The notes under the pieces: model-generated
What the model was told of the DNA's origin: nothing
Databases searched by the model: none
What the model saw: the letters and a program-made list of their open reading frames with translations, nothing else
Translations under genes and position numbers: made by a program
Shown here: positions 35,311 through 44,492 of the stretch, one piece after another
Numbering within the stretch: position 1 is the stretch's first letter
Layout: each line of letters begins with the position of its first letter
NCBI GenBank assembly: GCA_937922675.1
Contig: CALAJN010000011.1
Location: 156,151-220,150, forward strand
Reading direction: 5' to 3'
DNA from: an uncultured Granulosicoccaceae bacterium
GTDB lineage: Bacteria; Pseudomonadota; Gammaproteobacteria; Granulosicoccales; Granulosicoccaceae
Length of the DNA: 64,000 nt

Positions 35311-36914
35311 GTGACCGCACAGTTGACCCCGTGCTCCGTGTAACGGAGTTGTCCGTTGAGTTCGGCAACGTTACGCGTGTTGTTGATCGCGTCTCCTTCG
35401 ATCTGTACGCGGGCGAGACGCTGGCTCTGGTCGGTGAAAGTGGTTCAGGCAAGAGCGTGACAGCCCTGGCGGTGTTGCAGTTGCTCAACTCTGCGCAGGC
35501 AAGCTACCCGACAGGTAGTGTGTTGTATCGCGGTGAACAGATGATCGGTGCTTCCGAGTCACGATGCAGAGCCATTCGTGGTGATCGTATCGGCATGATT
35601 TTCCAGGAGCCGATGACCTCCCTCAATCCTCTGCACAACATAGAAAAACAGATCAATGAGGTCTTGTTTGTACACAAGGGGCTGGACAAGCGTACAGCGC
35701 GCAAGCGTACGCTCGAGCTATTGTCTCTGGTCGGCCTTGACAAGGTGAGCGAGCGGCTTGGTGCTTACCCGCATGAGTTGTCCGGCGGGCAGCGGCAGCG
35801 AGTGATGATCGCCATGGCGCTCGCTAACGAGCCGGACATCCTGATTGCCGATGAACCGACAACAGCGCTTGATGTCACCGTGCAGGCGCAGATTCTGTCG
35901 CTACTGAAGGAACTGCAGCAGCGTCTGGGTCTTGCCATACTCTTGATCACACACGATCTGACGGTGGTGGAGAACGTGGCCGATCGCGTCGCGGTCATGC
36001 AGTCTGGTGTCTTGCGTGAAATCGGTGATACCCGCCGTGTGTTCGATCAGCCGGAGCATGCCTACACACGAGCCCTGCTTGAGGCAGAACCGCACGGCGA
36101 GGCCAATCCGATAGACCTTGCGGCCGAGCCTGTTCTCGAAGCGCAGGCGCTCAAGGTCTGGTTTGCGATAAAAGGTGGCTTGCTGCGGCGTACCGTCGAT
36201 CACGTCAAGGCCGTTGATGGCATTGATCTGCAACTACGGCGGGGTGAGACCCTGGGCATCGTGGGTGAATCGGGTTCTGGCAAAAGCACCCTGGCTCAGG
36301 CCTTGTTGCGTCTGGTGCCGTCTACCGGGCAGATCCGGTTCGATGGTCGAGAGATTGCGGGGCTTGATGCGCGAGCTATGAAGCCTCTGCGACGGGACTT
36401 GCAGGTCGTCTTTCAGGATCCCTTCGGTAGTTTGTCTCCGCGGCGTACCGTGGGAGATACGATTTCCGAAGGGCTGGGCGCGCATGGACTCGAATCGGAC
36501 CAGGCCAGACGGGATGAGCGTGTGCAAGCGGTGCTCGAACAAGTCGGATTGCCCGCTGATGCGCGGCATCGCTTTCCACACGAGTTCTCGGGTGGGCAGC
36601 GTCAGCGCATTGCGGTGGCGCGCGCGCTGATCCTCGAGCCGAAGGTAATCGTGCTGGACGAGCCGACCAGTGCGCTGGACAGGGCCGTACAGGTACAGCT
36701 CATCGAGTTGCTGCGTGACTTGCAACGGCGTTTCGGACTGGCTTATCTGTTCATCAGTCACGATCTCAAGGTGGTGCGGGCCATGGCCAATCGCGTCATT
36801 GTCATGAAGGACGGTGTTGCAGTTGAGGTCAACGATGCGCGCAAGGTGTTTGAGCAACCGGCGCATCCCTACACACAGGCACTGGTGGCGGCTGCGACGC
36901 GAGTGGCCTCCTGA
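35307..36914 (+). CDS. yejF: YejF dual ATPase of the peptide importer
   Basis: A 535-residue ATPase with two complete nucleotide-binding domains fused in tandem. Walker A motifs are GESGSGKS at 43-50 and about 320-327; two [16 protein letters not shown] signatures and two Walker B motifs are present. The fusion is characteristic of YejF and GsiA, where other peptide importers use two separate proteins. The ATG overlaps the yejE stop. Both sites appear intact. Confidence 0.93.
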   Translation: MSDRTVDPVLRVTELSVEFGNVTRVVDRVSFDLYAGETLALVGESGSGKSVTALAVLQLLNSAQASYPTGSVLYRGEQMIGASESRCRAIRGDRIGMIFQEPMTSLNPLHNIEKQINEVLFVHKGLDKRTARKRTLELLSLVGLDKVSERLGAYPHELSGGQRQRVMIAMALANEPDILIADEPTTALDVTVQAQILSLLKELQQRLGLAILLITHDLTVVENVADRVAVMQSGVLREIGDTRRVFDQPEHAYTRALLEAEPHGEANPIDLAAEPVLEAQALKVWFAIKGGLLRRTVDHVKAVDGIDLQLRRGETLGIVGESGSGKSTLAQALLRLVPSTGQIRFDGREIAGLDARAMKPLRRDLQVVFQDPFGSLSPRRTVGDTISEGLGAHGLESDQARRDERVQAVLEQVGLPADARHRFPHEFSGGQRQRIAVARALILEPKVIVLDEPTSALDRAVQVQLIELLRDLQRRFGLAYLFISHDLKVVRAMANRVIVMKDGVAVEVNDARKVFEQPAHPYTQALVAAATRVAS

Positions 36915-37079
36915 GCCTTGTTCCTCGCCTCGGTCGCGAATGGCAACTCAGCCTGTGCGACCATAGGGGAACCTCATGACGAGCAGTCTGTCTGAGGTAG
37001 CGCAATGCCGGTGCGCTCCGTTTGCACCAGGCGCCTGACGCCGGCTGGCGTTTCCATCTGTCTCCCAGTGCCCACGTTC

Positions 37080-38333
37080 ATGACATATTTGCACCGCCTG
37101 TTGCACGCATTCTCGCGCTCACGACTTGACCCGACACGTGGATCAGGCTGGGCCACGTTGTGTTTGTTGTTGTCTCTGACCGCATCATTGCCCGCCTCGG
37201 CAGTGGAGCCTGACAGCTCCTGGGAAGACGTGCTGGCAGAGGCACGTGGTCAGACCGTGTGGTTCAATGCCTGGGGTGGTAGTGACCGCATCAATGCCTA
37301 CCTGAGCTGGGCAGCCGAGCGCATCGAGGAAGAGCATGGTGTCATTCTCGAGCACGTCAAGGTCGGTGACATCGCCGAGATCGTCGCTCAACTCGACGCG
37401 GCGCGTGCAGCGGGTCAAGACAGCGATGGGCGTGTTGACCTGATGTGGGTCAATGGTGAGAACTTTGCAGCTCTGAAAAACGGTGACATGCTCTGGGGGG
37501 CATTTGCTGAACTTCTCCCCAACTCAGGCCTTGTAAAGACATCACCCTCGATAGAGTTTGATTTCTCCGTTGCTGTTGAGGGGCTTGAATCCCCTTGGGG
37601 AGGCGCGCAGCTGGTGTTCATCAACGACATGGCTACCGCTCCGGAGCCACCTCGATCAGCTGAGCAGCTGCTCGATTTTGTAAAGTCGGGCGGGCGATTT
37701 GCCTATCCTGCACCACCGGCGTTTCATGGCACAACCTTTTTGAAACAGTTGGTGCACGAGCTCAGCGATCAGCGTGAGGCGCTGGCAGCCCCTGTTGAGC
37801 AGGCAGATTTCGACGCAGTAACAGCCTCGCTGTGGGCGTATCTGGATGAGCTCCATCCCAGCCTGCGCGGCGGCGGGCGTACCTGGCCCGTCAGTGGCGA
37901 GGCGACCCTGCAATTGCTGGACGACGGCGAGGTGGATATTGCCTTGTCCTTCAACCCGAATGAGGCCAGCGCTGCTGTTCGCAGCGGTCAGTTACCGGAG
38001 TCGGTGCGTACCTATGTGTTTGACGAGGGCACCATAGGCAACACACACTTTGTGACCATCCCCTGGAACGCCAGTGCTGCTGCGGGAGCCATGGTGGTCG
38101 CTGACTTTTTTCTCTCACCTGAAGCCCAGATACGCAAGGCCGACCCTGCATTCTGGGGAGACCCCACCGTACTCGATTTCAGTGCGCTGGACGCGGACGA
38201 CAAAGCGGCATTTGATGCCATAGATCTTGGGCCCTGGGCACTGCCGATTGGCTCGGGTGAGAGCTTGCCCGAGCCTCATGCCTCTTGGGCTGCGGCACTG
38301 GAGGCGGCATGGCTCACGCGCTACGCGCCTTGA
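37080..38333 (+). CDS. ynjB: YnjB-like ABC substrate-binding protein
   Basis: A protein of 417 residues from the ATG at 37080 (an in-frame start at 37005 is possible but the intervening codons look unnatural). It has an export signal (hydrophobic WATLCLLLSLTASLPASA) and matches the YnjB-type family: TVWFNAWGGSDRINAYLSW, then WVNGENFAALK and FAYPAPPAFHGTTFL. It is the first gene of a ynjBCD-ynjF set. The substrate of YnjBCD is not established. Confidence 0.85.
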   Translation: MTYLHRLLHAFSRSRLDPTRGSGWATLCLLLSLTASLPASAVEPDSSWEDVLAEARGQTVWFNAWGGSDRINAYLSWAAERIEEEHGVILEHVKVGDIAEIVAQLDAARAAGQDSDGRVDLMWVNGENFAALKNGDMLWGAFAELLPNSGLVKTSPSIEFDFSVAVEGLESPWGGAQLVFINDMATAPEPPRSAEQLLDFVKSGGRFAYPAPPAFHGTTFLKQLVHELSDQREALAAPVEQADFDAVTASLWAYLDELHPSLRGGGRTWPVSGEATLQLLDDGEVDIALSFNPNEASAAVRSGQLPESVRTYVFDEGTIGNTHFVTIPWNASAAAGAMVVADFFLSPEAQIRKADPAFWGDPTVLDFSALDADDKAAFDAIDLGPWALPIGSGESLPEPHASWAAALEAAWLTRYAP

Positions 38334-38374
38334 TCGCAACTTAGCGCTCTGCCCAAGGCTGGTTTGCCCCACCA

Positions 38375-40024
38375 ATGGCTGTCGGACAGCCTGCAGCACT
38401 GCTGGTTGCTGTCTTGTTTATCTCGCCGTTGGCGGCGGGGTTGCTCGGCACCTTTGTGCAGGCATCGGCAGGTGCTGATCTACTGCGCAATCTGGGTGAA
38501 GTGCTCAATGACCCGCGCCTGCGCGCAGCGCTGGTATTGACAGTATTCACCGGGGGCCTTGCCTCCGTGCTGGTGGCTGCCTTGACTTCAGTGGTACTGG
38601 TGTCGGCACACGGTACGCGTGCCTGGCGTGCACTGAATGCCGCCTTGCCGCCACTGTTGGCGGTACCTCATGCTGCACTTGCCGTGGGCATCGCATTCCT
38701 GTTTGCACCCAGTGGGTTTGTTCTGCGCCTGATGTCACCATCACTGACAGGCTACGACCGTCCACCGACTGACTGGACGGTTCCTGATGCCTGGGGTATC
38801 AGTTTGATTGTTGGTCTGGTTGTCAAAGAGACTCCCTTTCTTGTGCTGGCGGCTGTGGCGCAGCTACGTGGCCTGGATGTGGACGAGTCTTTGAGCATAG
38901 GCAGAACGCTCGGGTATTCACCCGCTCGCTGCTGGAGTCGTTTGATTCTGCCGCGTTTGTGGCCTCGTATCAGACTTGCATTTTTAGCCATACTGGCCTT
39001 TAACCTTGCAGTTGTCGATATGGCGATTCTATTGGGGCCGGGTCATCCACCGACCTTGGCAGTGTGGTTGGTGCAGCTGGTGTCTGACCCGTCAACACGT
39101 CATGTGGCGGCTATCGGCGCGCTGCTGCTGACAGGCATTGTTATCGCTGCCTGCGCCCTGGTGTTGTTGTCGGAGCGTGTGTTGGGATTGATGGCGGCGC
39201 GAAGAAGACGCAATGGGCAGCGCAGGCCTGGATCGCAGCTGGCACGTCGGCTAGGGCAGGCGATCGCATGGATACTCACCTTGACCGGCGTCCTTTCCCT
39301 GCTGATGTTACCCCTGTGGAGTTTCGCATCGCGTTGGCGATTTCCGCACGCCTGGCCCTCCGCCTGGACGCTTCAACACTGGACGCATCGTCTGGGCAGT
39401 GTATTCGAGCCTGCCGTAGCTACGCTTTTTTTCGCGCTGATTTCTGCCGTGTTTGCAGTCTGTGCAGGTATTGTATGGCTTGAGGCCGAGCGTCGCGGTC
39501 GAGTACCGCGTCTGGATAGCTTGTGGTACGTGCCGCTACTGGTACCTCAGACAACCTTGTTGTTCGGTTGGCAAGTGTGGGCGATTCACGCGCAACTCAA
39601 TGGCGGCTGGTTGGTCGTCATGCATGCCCATTGGGTCTACTCCTTGCCCTATGTCGTGCTCATTCTGGCAACGGCGTGGCGCGAGCTTGATCCGCGCTGG
39701 ATGCACGCCTCAGCCACCCTGGGTGTGGGCTACTGGCGAACGCTGTGGCGCGTCAGGTTGCCACTGCTTGCCGGCCCTGTTGCTCAGGCTGCGGCGGTCG
39801 CGGTGGCGGTGAGTGTGGCCCAATACCTGCCTACCTTGCTGCTTGGAGCGGGCCGACAAGCTACTCTTGCGACTGAGCTGGTTGCGGGGCAGGGCGGAAT
39901 GGATCGACGAAGCATGGCGACGCTTGCCGTACTGCAAGCGGTGTTGCCACTGACGGCCTTCGTGCTCGCGCTGCGTTGGCAGAGGCGTCAGCGCTTTGCA
40001 GCGCCTGTGGCGGTAGTGCCGTGA
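38375..40024 (+). CDS. ynjC: YnjC-like double ABC permease
   Basis: A 549-residue permease with two fused membrane domains, each about six helices, resembling the iron/thiamine-type fused permeases. EAA-like loops are ESLSIGRTLGYSPARCWSR and HASATLGVGYWRTLWRVRLP. Its GTGA overlap with the downstream ATPase gene (four bases) shows coupling. Somewhat longer than E. coli YnjC (about 511 residues). The ATG at 38375 is 41 bp after ynjB. Confidence 0.87.
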   Translation: MAVGQPAALLVAVLFISPLAAGLLGTFVQASAGADLLRNLGEVLNDPRLRAALVLTVFTGGLASVLVAALTSVVLVSAHGTRAWRALNAALPPLLAVPHAALAVGIAFLFAPSGFVLRLMSPSLTGYDRPPTDWTVPDAWGISLIVGLVVKETPFLVLAAVAQLRGLDVDESLSIGRTLGYSPARCWSRLILPRLWPRIRLAFLAILAFNLAVVDMAILLGPGHPPTLAVWLVQLVSDPSTRHVAAIGALLLTGIVIAACALVLLSERVLGLMAARRRRNGQRRPGSQLARRLGQAIAWILTLTGVLSLLMLPLWSFASRWRFPHAWPSAWTLQHWTHRLGSVFEPAVATLFFALISAVFAVCAGIVWLEAERRGRVPRLDSLWYVPLLVPQTTLLFGWQVWAIHAQLNGGWLVVMHAHWVYSLPYVVLILATAWRELDPRWMHASATLGVGYWRTLWRVRLPLLAGPVAQAAAVAVAVSVAQYLPTLLLGAGRQATLATELVAGQGGMDRRSMATLAVLQAVLPLTAFVLALRWQRRQRFAAPVAVVP

Positions 40025-40683
40025 GCGCTCTTGTCGTACAGGATCTGGAGTTGACAGCCCCCGGTGGAGAGGCGTTGATTTCGCATCTGAACTTTTCGTT
40101 GGGTGCCGGCGAGGTGTTGGCGGTCATGGGCCCCAGCGGTAGCGGCAAGTCCAGTCTTCTCGGTTGGCTAACCGCCACCCTGCCCGCAGGCTTTGCGGCC
40201 ACCGGGCAGATACACCTTGATGGTCAGCGGATCGACAGCCTGCCAACCGAACGCCGACGGATAGGCCTGGTGCTGCAATCGGATTACCTGTTCCCTCATA
40301 TGAGTGTGGCTGACAACCTGTTGTTTGGTCTGCGCGGTGGCTCGCGTCGCGAGCGGCGTGAGCGCGTCGCACACAGCCTTGAACTGGCAGGTCTTGCAGG
40401 CTTTGGTGAACGTGATCCTGCCACGCTTTCTGGCGGGCAACGTGCCAGAGTCAGTCTGTTGCGCACACTGCTTTCAGATCCGGCTGTCTTGCTCCTCGAT
40501 GAGCCTTTTTCGCGACTGGATACTGCGCGCCGGGAACAGATTCGGCAATTTACCTGGGAGCAGTCCGCCCATCTGCCGGTTCTACTCGTGACCCATGATC
40601 TGGCCGATGTGCCCAAAGGCGCGCGAGTGCTTGAAATCGGCTCCCCCGGTCGTGCTCGCGCAACTCGCCTCGTGCCAGCCTGA
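40021..40683 (+). CDS. ynjD: YnjD-like ABC ATPase
   Basis: A 220-residue nucleotide-binding subunit: Walker A GPSGSGKSS near 38-46, Q-loop VLQSDYLFPHM, signature LSGGQRARVSLLRTLL, Walker B VLLLDEPFSRLD, and switch His in VTHDLADV. I chose GTG at 40021 because it overlaps the ynjC stop and gives the normal length. Together with YnjBC it forms an importer. Confidence 0.9.
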   Translation: MSALVVQDLELTAPGGEALISHLNFSLGAGEVLAVMGPSGSGKSSLLGWLTATLPAGFAATGQIHLDGQRIDSLPTERRRIGLVLQSDYLFPHMSVADNLLFGLRGGSRRERRERVAHSLELAGLAGFGERDPATLSGGQRARVSLLRTLLSDPAVLLLDEPFSRLDTARREQIRQFTWEQSAHLPVLLVTHDLADVPKGARVLEIGSPGRARATRLVPA

Positions 40684-40692
40684 TGAGAAGCC

Positions 40693-41301
40693 ATGCTTGA
40701 CAAGTACCTGGTGCCGCACTTGCGTCCTCCGTTGGCGCGAGCCGCCGGTGAGCTGCACAAACGCGGTATCGGCGCAGATGCGATCAGCGTTGCAGGTTTT
40801 GTCAGCGGAATGCTTGCGGTGCTGTCGGTTGCGTTGGGTGCGCCCCTGGTTGCGTTGGTGTTTCTGCTGCTCGGGCGGCTTGCCGATGGCATTGATGGTG
40901 AGATCGCACGGATAGATGGCCCAACCGATGCCGGAGCCTTTCTCGACATCGTGCTGGACTTCATTTTCTATGCCCTGTTTCCTGTCGGATTTGCGTTGCT
41001 TGACCCTGCCAACAATGCCTTGCCGGCGGCGGTATTGATCGCAAGCTTTGTAGGCACCGGCGCCAGTTTTCTCGCTTTTGCCGGACAGGCTGATCGTCTC
41101 GGTGTGTCTCGGGTTCAGTTTGAGTACAAGGGGCTGACCTACCTCGACGGCTTGGCCGAAGGGACCGAGACGATAGTGGCCTTTGGGCTGATGTGCTTGT
41201 TTCCGTGGGCGTTCGAGGTTATTGCCTGGGCGTTTGCGTTTGTCTGCTTTGTGACAACAATCAACCGTGTGGTGTCAGGCTACCGAACACTCACACCCTA
41301 G
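40693..41301 (+). CDS. ynjF: YnjF-like CDP-alcohol phosphatidyltransferase
   Basis: A 202-residue inner-membrane enzyme of the CDP-alcohol phosphotransferase family, which joins a CDP-activated lipid to an alcohol. The motif is present as DGIDGEIAR (about 78-86) followed by GAFLDIVLD. The spacing between AR and the following G is seven residues, one fewer than the usual eight in PgsA-like proteins. Four to six helices. Position after ynjD mirrors E. coli ynjBCD-E-F, without ynjE. Substrate unknown. The last 11 bases overlap the convergent RND gene. Confidence 0.82.
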   Translation: MLDKYLVPHLRPPLARAAGELHKRGIGADAISVAGFVSGMLAVLSVALGAPLVALVFLLLGRLADGIDGEIARIDGPTDAGAFLDIVLDFIFYALFPVGFALLDPANNALPAAVLIASFVGTGASFLAFAGQADRLGVSRVQFEYKGLTYLDGLAEGTETIVAFGLMCLFPWAFEVIAWAFAFVCFVTTINRVVSGYRTLTP

Positions 41302-44300
41302 CCAGATCTGCCGCCCGCCTTGCCTTGTCAGGGCGCATGCTTGCAGCACCCACAGGTTCATTGCCGGTTTCGTGGTTTTCATCCGGCAGCGAATCCAGTG
41401 TGCCGCCCAGGTCTCGTGCAATCAGCATATAGATTGACGGGATAACGAACAGGGTGAACAAGGTGCCCACAGCCATACCACCGACGAGTACAAGTCCGAT
41501 CGAATTACGGGCCTCGGCCCCTGCACCACTGACCAGTACCAGAGGGAAGTGTCCGGCTACGGTTGCCACCGTGGTCATCAGGATGGGACGAAAGCGCGTG
41601 CTTGCTGCCTCCTTGACCGCCGCGAGTTTGCTCAAGCCCTGTTGCTGCATCTGCTTGGCAAACTCCACCACCAGTATGCCGTTCTTGGCCACCAGGCCGA
41701 TCAGGGTCACAAGGCCCACCTGGGAATAGATGTTCAAGGTGGTTGTGAAGCTGTTGGTCCAGTAGGGCATTTCCGGGTTTGGCATCTTCAGAAAGGTGAA
41801 GATCAGTGCGCCGAACATCGCCAGAGGCACCGAGCCTGCAAGGATCACAAAGGGATCGCGAAAACTGTTGAACTGAGCAGCAAGGGTCAGATAGATCAAC
41901 ACCACAGCGAGTCCAAAGGCCGGCAGAAACTTGTTGCCTTCGAGTCTCAGCTGTCTCGACTCTCCGGTGTAATCGAGTGAGTATCCGCTTGGCAGCACTT
42001 CGGCAGCAGCACCTTCGAGAAAATCCAGAGCCTGATCCAGAGTAGCGATGGTCACACCGGACAGCTTCACCGCATTCAATTGCTGAAAGCGTTTCAGTGA
42101 GCGCGGCACGGTGGAGTGCTCGATGTCTGCCAGGGCACCGAGTTGAACGGGTGTGCCCTGTGGTCCTGTCACGTACAGATTATCCAGCTGGTCAGGGTTG
42201 AGTCGGTCTACGCGCAAGGCCTGGGGGATCACTCGGTAGCTGCGCCCGTCGATATCGAATCGATTGACGTAGCCGCCACCGAGCAAGGTGCCTACGTCCG
42301 TGCCGACCTGTTGCATGGTCAAGCCGAGATCGGCCACTCGATCACGATCGAGTACAAGCTTTGACTCCGTGCGATCCAGCTTGGTATCGATAATGGGCGG
42401 GAAGGCAAACAGATCAGACTGAATGGCCTTTACCTGTATTTGCTGGGCATAGCCGAGTATCTCTTCGACCGGTGCATTGGATGCGATCACGAACTCGACT
42501 GGAAAGTCACCACCGCCAGGCAGGGCAGGTGGTGTGACCGGGAACATGCTCAAGCCTGCGATGTTGTTGAGCTTGCCGGCAATCTCCGGTTTGACCTCAA
42601 ACACGCTGCGCTCGCGATCATCCCATTCGTCGAGCACCATGCCGCCAAAGCCGCCGTTTGGAAAAGTGATCTGGAAGGTGAAAGCGGTTTCTTCGACACT
42701 CTGAAACGCTTTGTCGGCTTCCGAGGCGTAGCGTGAGGCGGCATCGATCGTCGCATTGCCCGAACCATCCACAATGCCAAAGATCACTCCCTGGTCTTCT
42801 GTCGGCGCAAGTTCTTTCGCAGACAGTATGAACATGGGTACACACAGCAAGGTGATGACAATCCACACCATGTAGACCGCTGGACGATAGCGCAACGTAC
42901 CGGACAGGCTTCTCATGTAGCGGTCGCGGACGCTTGCAAAGAGCTTGTTGACACGCCCGGCAAATCCGCGCTTGCTCTCGCCTTCGCGCAGCAGGGCGGC
43001 CGACATCATGGGTGAGAGTGTCACTGCGACGATGCCGGATATGGTCACAGCTCCGGCCAGGGTAAAGGCAAACTCGCGAAATAAGGAGCCGGTCAACCCG
43101 CCCTGAAGACCGATGGGCAGGTACACAGCCACCAGAGTTGCCGTCATGGCGATAACTGGCCCGAGGAGCTCGCGCGCACCACGTATGGCCGCCTGCACAC
43201 GGCTCATGCCGTTGTCTATGTGGCGCTCGACGTTCTCCACGACCACGATGGCATCATCCACTACCAGCCCGACCGAGAGCACGATGGCCAGCAGGGTGAG
43301 CAGGTTGATACTGAAGCCGAACATTTGCATCAGGAACACAGCACCGATCAACGAGATCGGGATAGCTACTATCGGTACGATCACCGAGCGCAAGGAACCG
43401 AGGAACAGATAGATGACCAGCATCACGATCAACAAGGTTTCGGCAAGCGTTATGCCGACCTCACGTATCGAGCTGTCGATGTACTCGGTTGAGTCGTAGG
43501 CGATATTGGCATCAAGCCCTGAGGGCAAATCGGAGCGGATGGCATCAAGCTCGGTACGCACTGCGGACAGCACATCGAGCACGTTGGCGTTGGGCAGTGG
43601 AAAGATGCCCATGAAGATCGCGTTCTGGCCGGAGTACCGGACTTGTACATCCGTGTTCTCTGCACCAAGCTCGACGTATCCGACGTCCTTGACGCGAATG
43701 ATGGCATCCCCGTCCGAGCGCAGGACCAGGTTCTGAAACTCCTCGACAGTCGACAGGTTGGTGTTGGCAGACAGATTGACCTCTACCAATTGCCCTTTGG
43801 TGCGTCCAAGCGCTGCCAGAAAGTTGTTGGCGCCTAGTGCCTGGCGCACCTGCAGTGGTGTGATTCCGTAGGCGCCGAGCAGCTCAGGATCAAGCCAGAT
43901 GCGCATGGCAAAGGTACGACCGCCGAGGATTTCTGCCCGTTGCACACCAGGCTGGCCCGCGAGCCGTGGTTGCACGATGCGATCAAGAAAGTCGGTGATC
44001 TGGTTGGGTTCGAGAATATCCGATGTGAAAGACAGGTAAGCCGCGGCAAAGGCGCTGTCAGCGGACTCGACATTGATCGTTGGTACTTCGGCTTCGGTGG
44101 GTAGATCCCCGCGCACCTGATTGATCTTGGATGTGATCTCGGAGAGTGCACGAATGGGGTCGTAGTTGAGTTCCAGTCTTACCGCGACTGTAGACAAGCC
44201 CTGCTGGCTATCAGAGCTCACATACTCGACGCCTTCCGCGCCTGCAACCGCTCGTTCAATCGGTGTGGTGATAAAGCCGCGTACCAGCTCGGCACTGGCA

Positions 44301-44458
44301 CCGATGTAGGCGGTGTTGATCGTGACTGTTGCATTGTCGTTGCGCGGGTATTGGCGCACTGACAACTGCGATATGGCTTGAATCCCTGCGATAAGGATCA
44401 GCAAGCTGATTACGACAGCCAGGACGGGACGTTTGACGAATATGTCGGTGAAGTGCAT
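41291..44458 (-). CDS. RND efflux pump inner-membrane transporter
   Basis: A 1055-residue AcrB-type proton-driven exporter with the expected 12 helices and two large periplasmic loops. The proton-relay pair is Asp401-Asp402 in LVVDDAIVVVENVERH. The N-terminal MHFTDIFVKRPVLAVVISLL is like the MexF/VexF branch. Together with the adaptor gene it should expel toxic compounds through an outer-membrane channel, which is not encoded here. The 3' end overlaps the convergent ynjF by 11 bases, so both frames constrain this segment. Confidence 0.93.
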   Translation of the reverse strand: MHFTDIFVKRPVLAVVISLLILIAGIQAISQLSVRQYPRNDNATVTINTAYIGASAELVRGFITTPIERAVAGAEGVEYVSSDSQQGLSTVAVRLELNYDPIRALSEITSKINQVRGDLPTEAEVPTINVESADSAFAAAYLSFTSDILEPNQITDFLDRIVQPRLAGQPGVQRAEILGGRTFAMRIWLDPELLGAYGITPLQVRQALGANNFLAALGRTKGQLVEVNLSANTNLSTVEEFQNLVLRSDGDAIIRVKDVGYVELGAENTDVQVRYSGQNAIFMGIFPLPNANVLDVLSAVRTELDAIRSDLPSGLDANIAYDSTEYIDSSIREVGITLAETLLIVMLVIYLFLGSLRSVIVPIVAIPISLIGAVFLMQMFGFSINLLTLLAIVLSVGLVVDDAIVVVENVERHIDNGMSRVQAAIRGARELLGPVIAMTATLVAVYLPIGLQGGLTGSLFREFAFTLAGAVTISGIVAVTLSPMMSAALLREGESKRGFAGRVNKLFASVRDRYMRSLSGTLRYRPAVYMVWIVITLLCVPMFILSAKELAPTEDQGVIFGIVDGSGNATIDAASRYASEADKAFQSVEETAFTFQITFPNGGFGGMVLDEWDDRERSVFEVKPEIAGKLNNIAGLSMFPVTPPALPGGGDFPVEFVIASNAPVEEILGYAQQIQVKAIQSDLFAFPPIIDTKLDRTESKLVLDRDRVADLGLTMQQVGTDVGTLLGGGYVNRFDIDGRSYRVIPQALRVDRLNPDQLDNLYVTGPQGTPVQLGALADIEHSTVPRSLKRFQQLNAVKLSGVTIATLDQALDFLEGAAAEVLPSGYSLDYTGESRQLRLEGNKFLPAFGLAVVLIYLTLAAQFNSFRDPFVILAGSVPLAMFGALIFTFLKMPNPEMPYWTNSFTTTLNIYSQVGLVTLIGLVAKNGILVVEFAKQMQQQGLSKLAAVKEAASTRFRPILMTTVATVAGHFPLVLVSGAGAEARNSIGLVLVGGMAVGTLFTLFVIPSIYMLIARDLGGTLDSLPDENHETGNEPVGAASMRPDKARRAADLARV

Positions 44459-44492
44459 CAGCCTTCGCTCCGGTGCGTCTGGATGATCGCGA

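Noticed and set aside
36915..37079. Possible riboswitch (TPP-like) upstream of the ynjBCD genes
   Set aside because: I looked for the CTGAGA and conserved GGATAATGCCAGCGTAG-like cores and did not see them; only weak hairpins are present.
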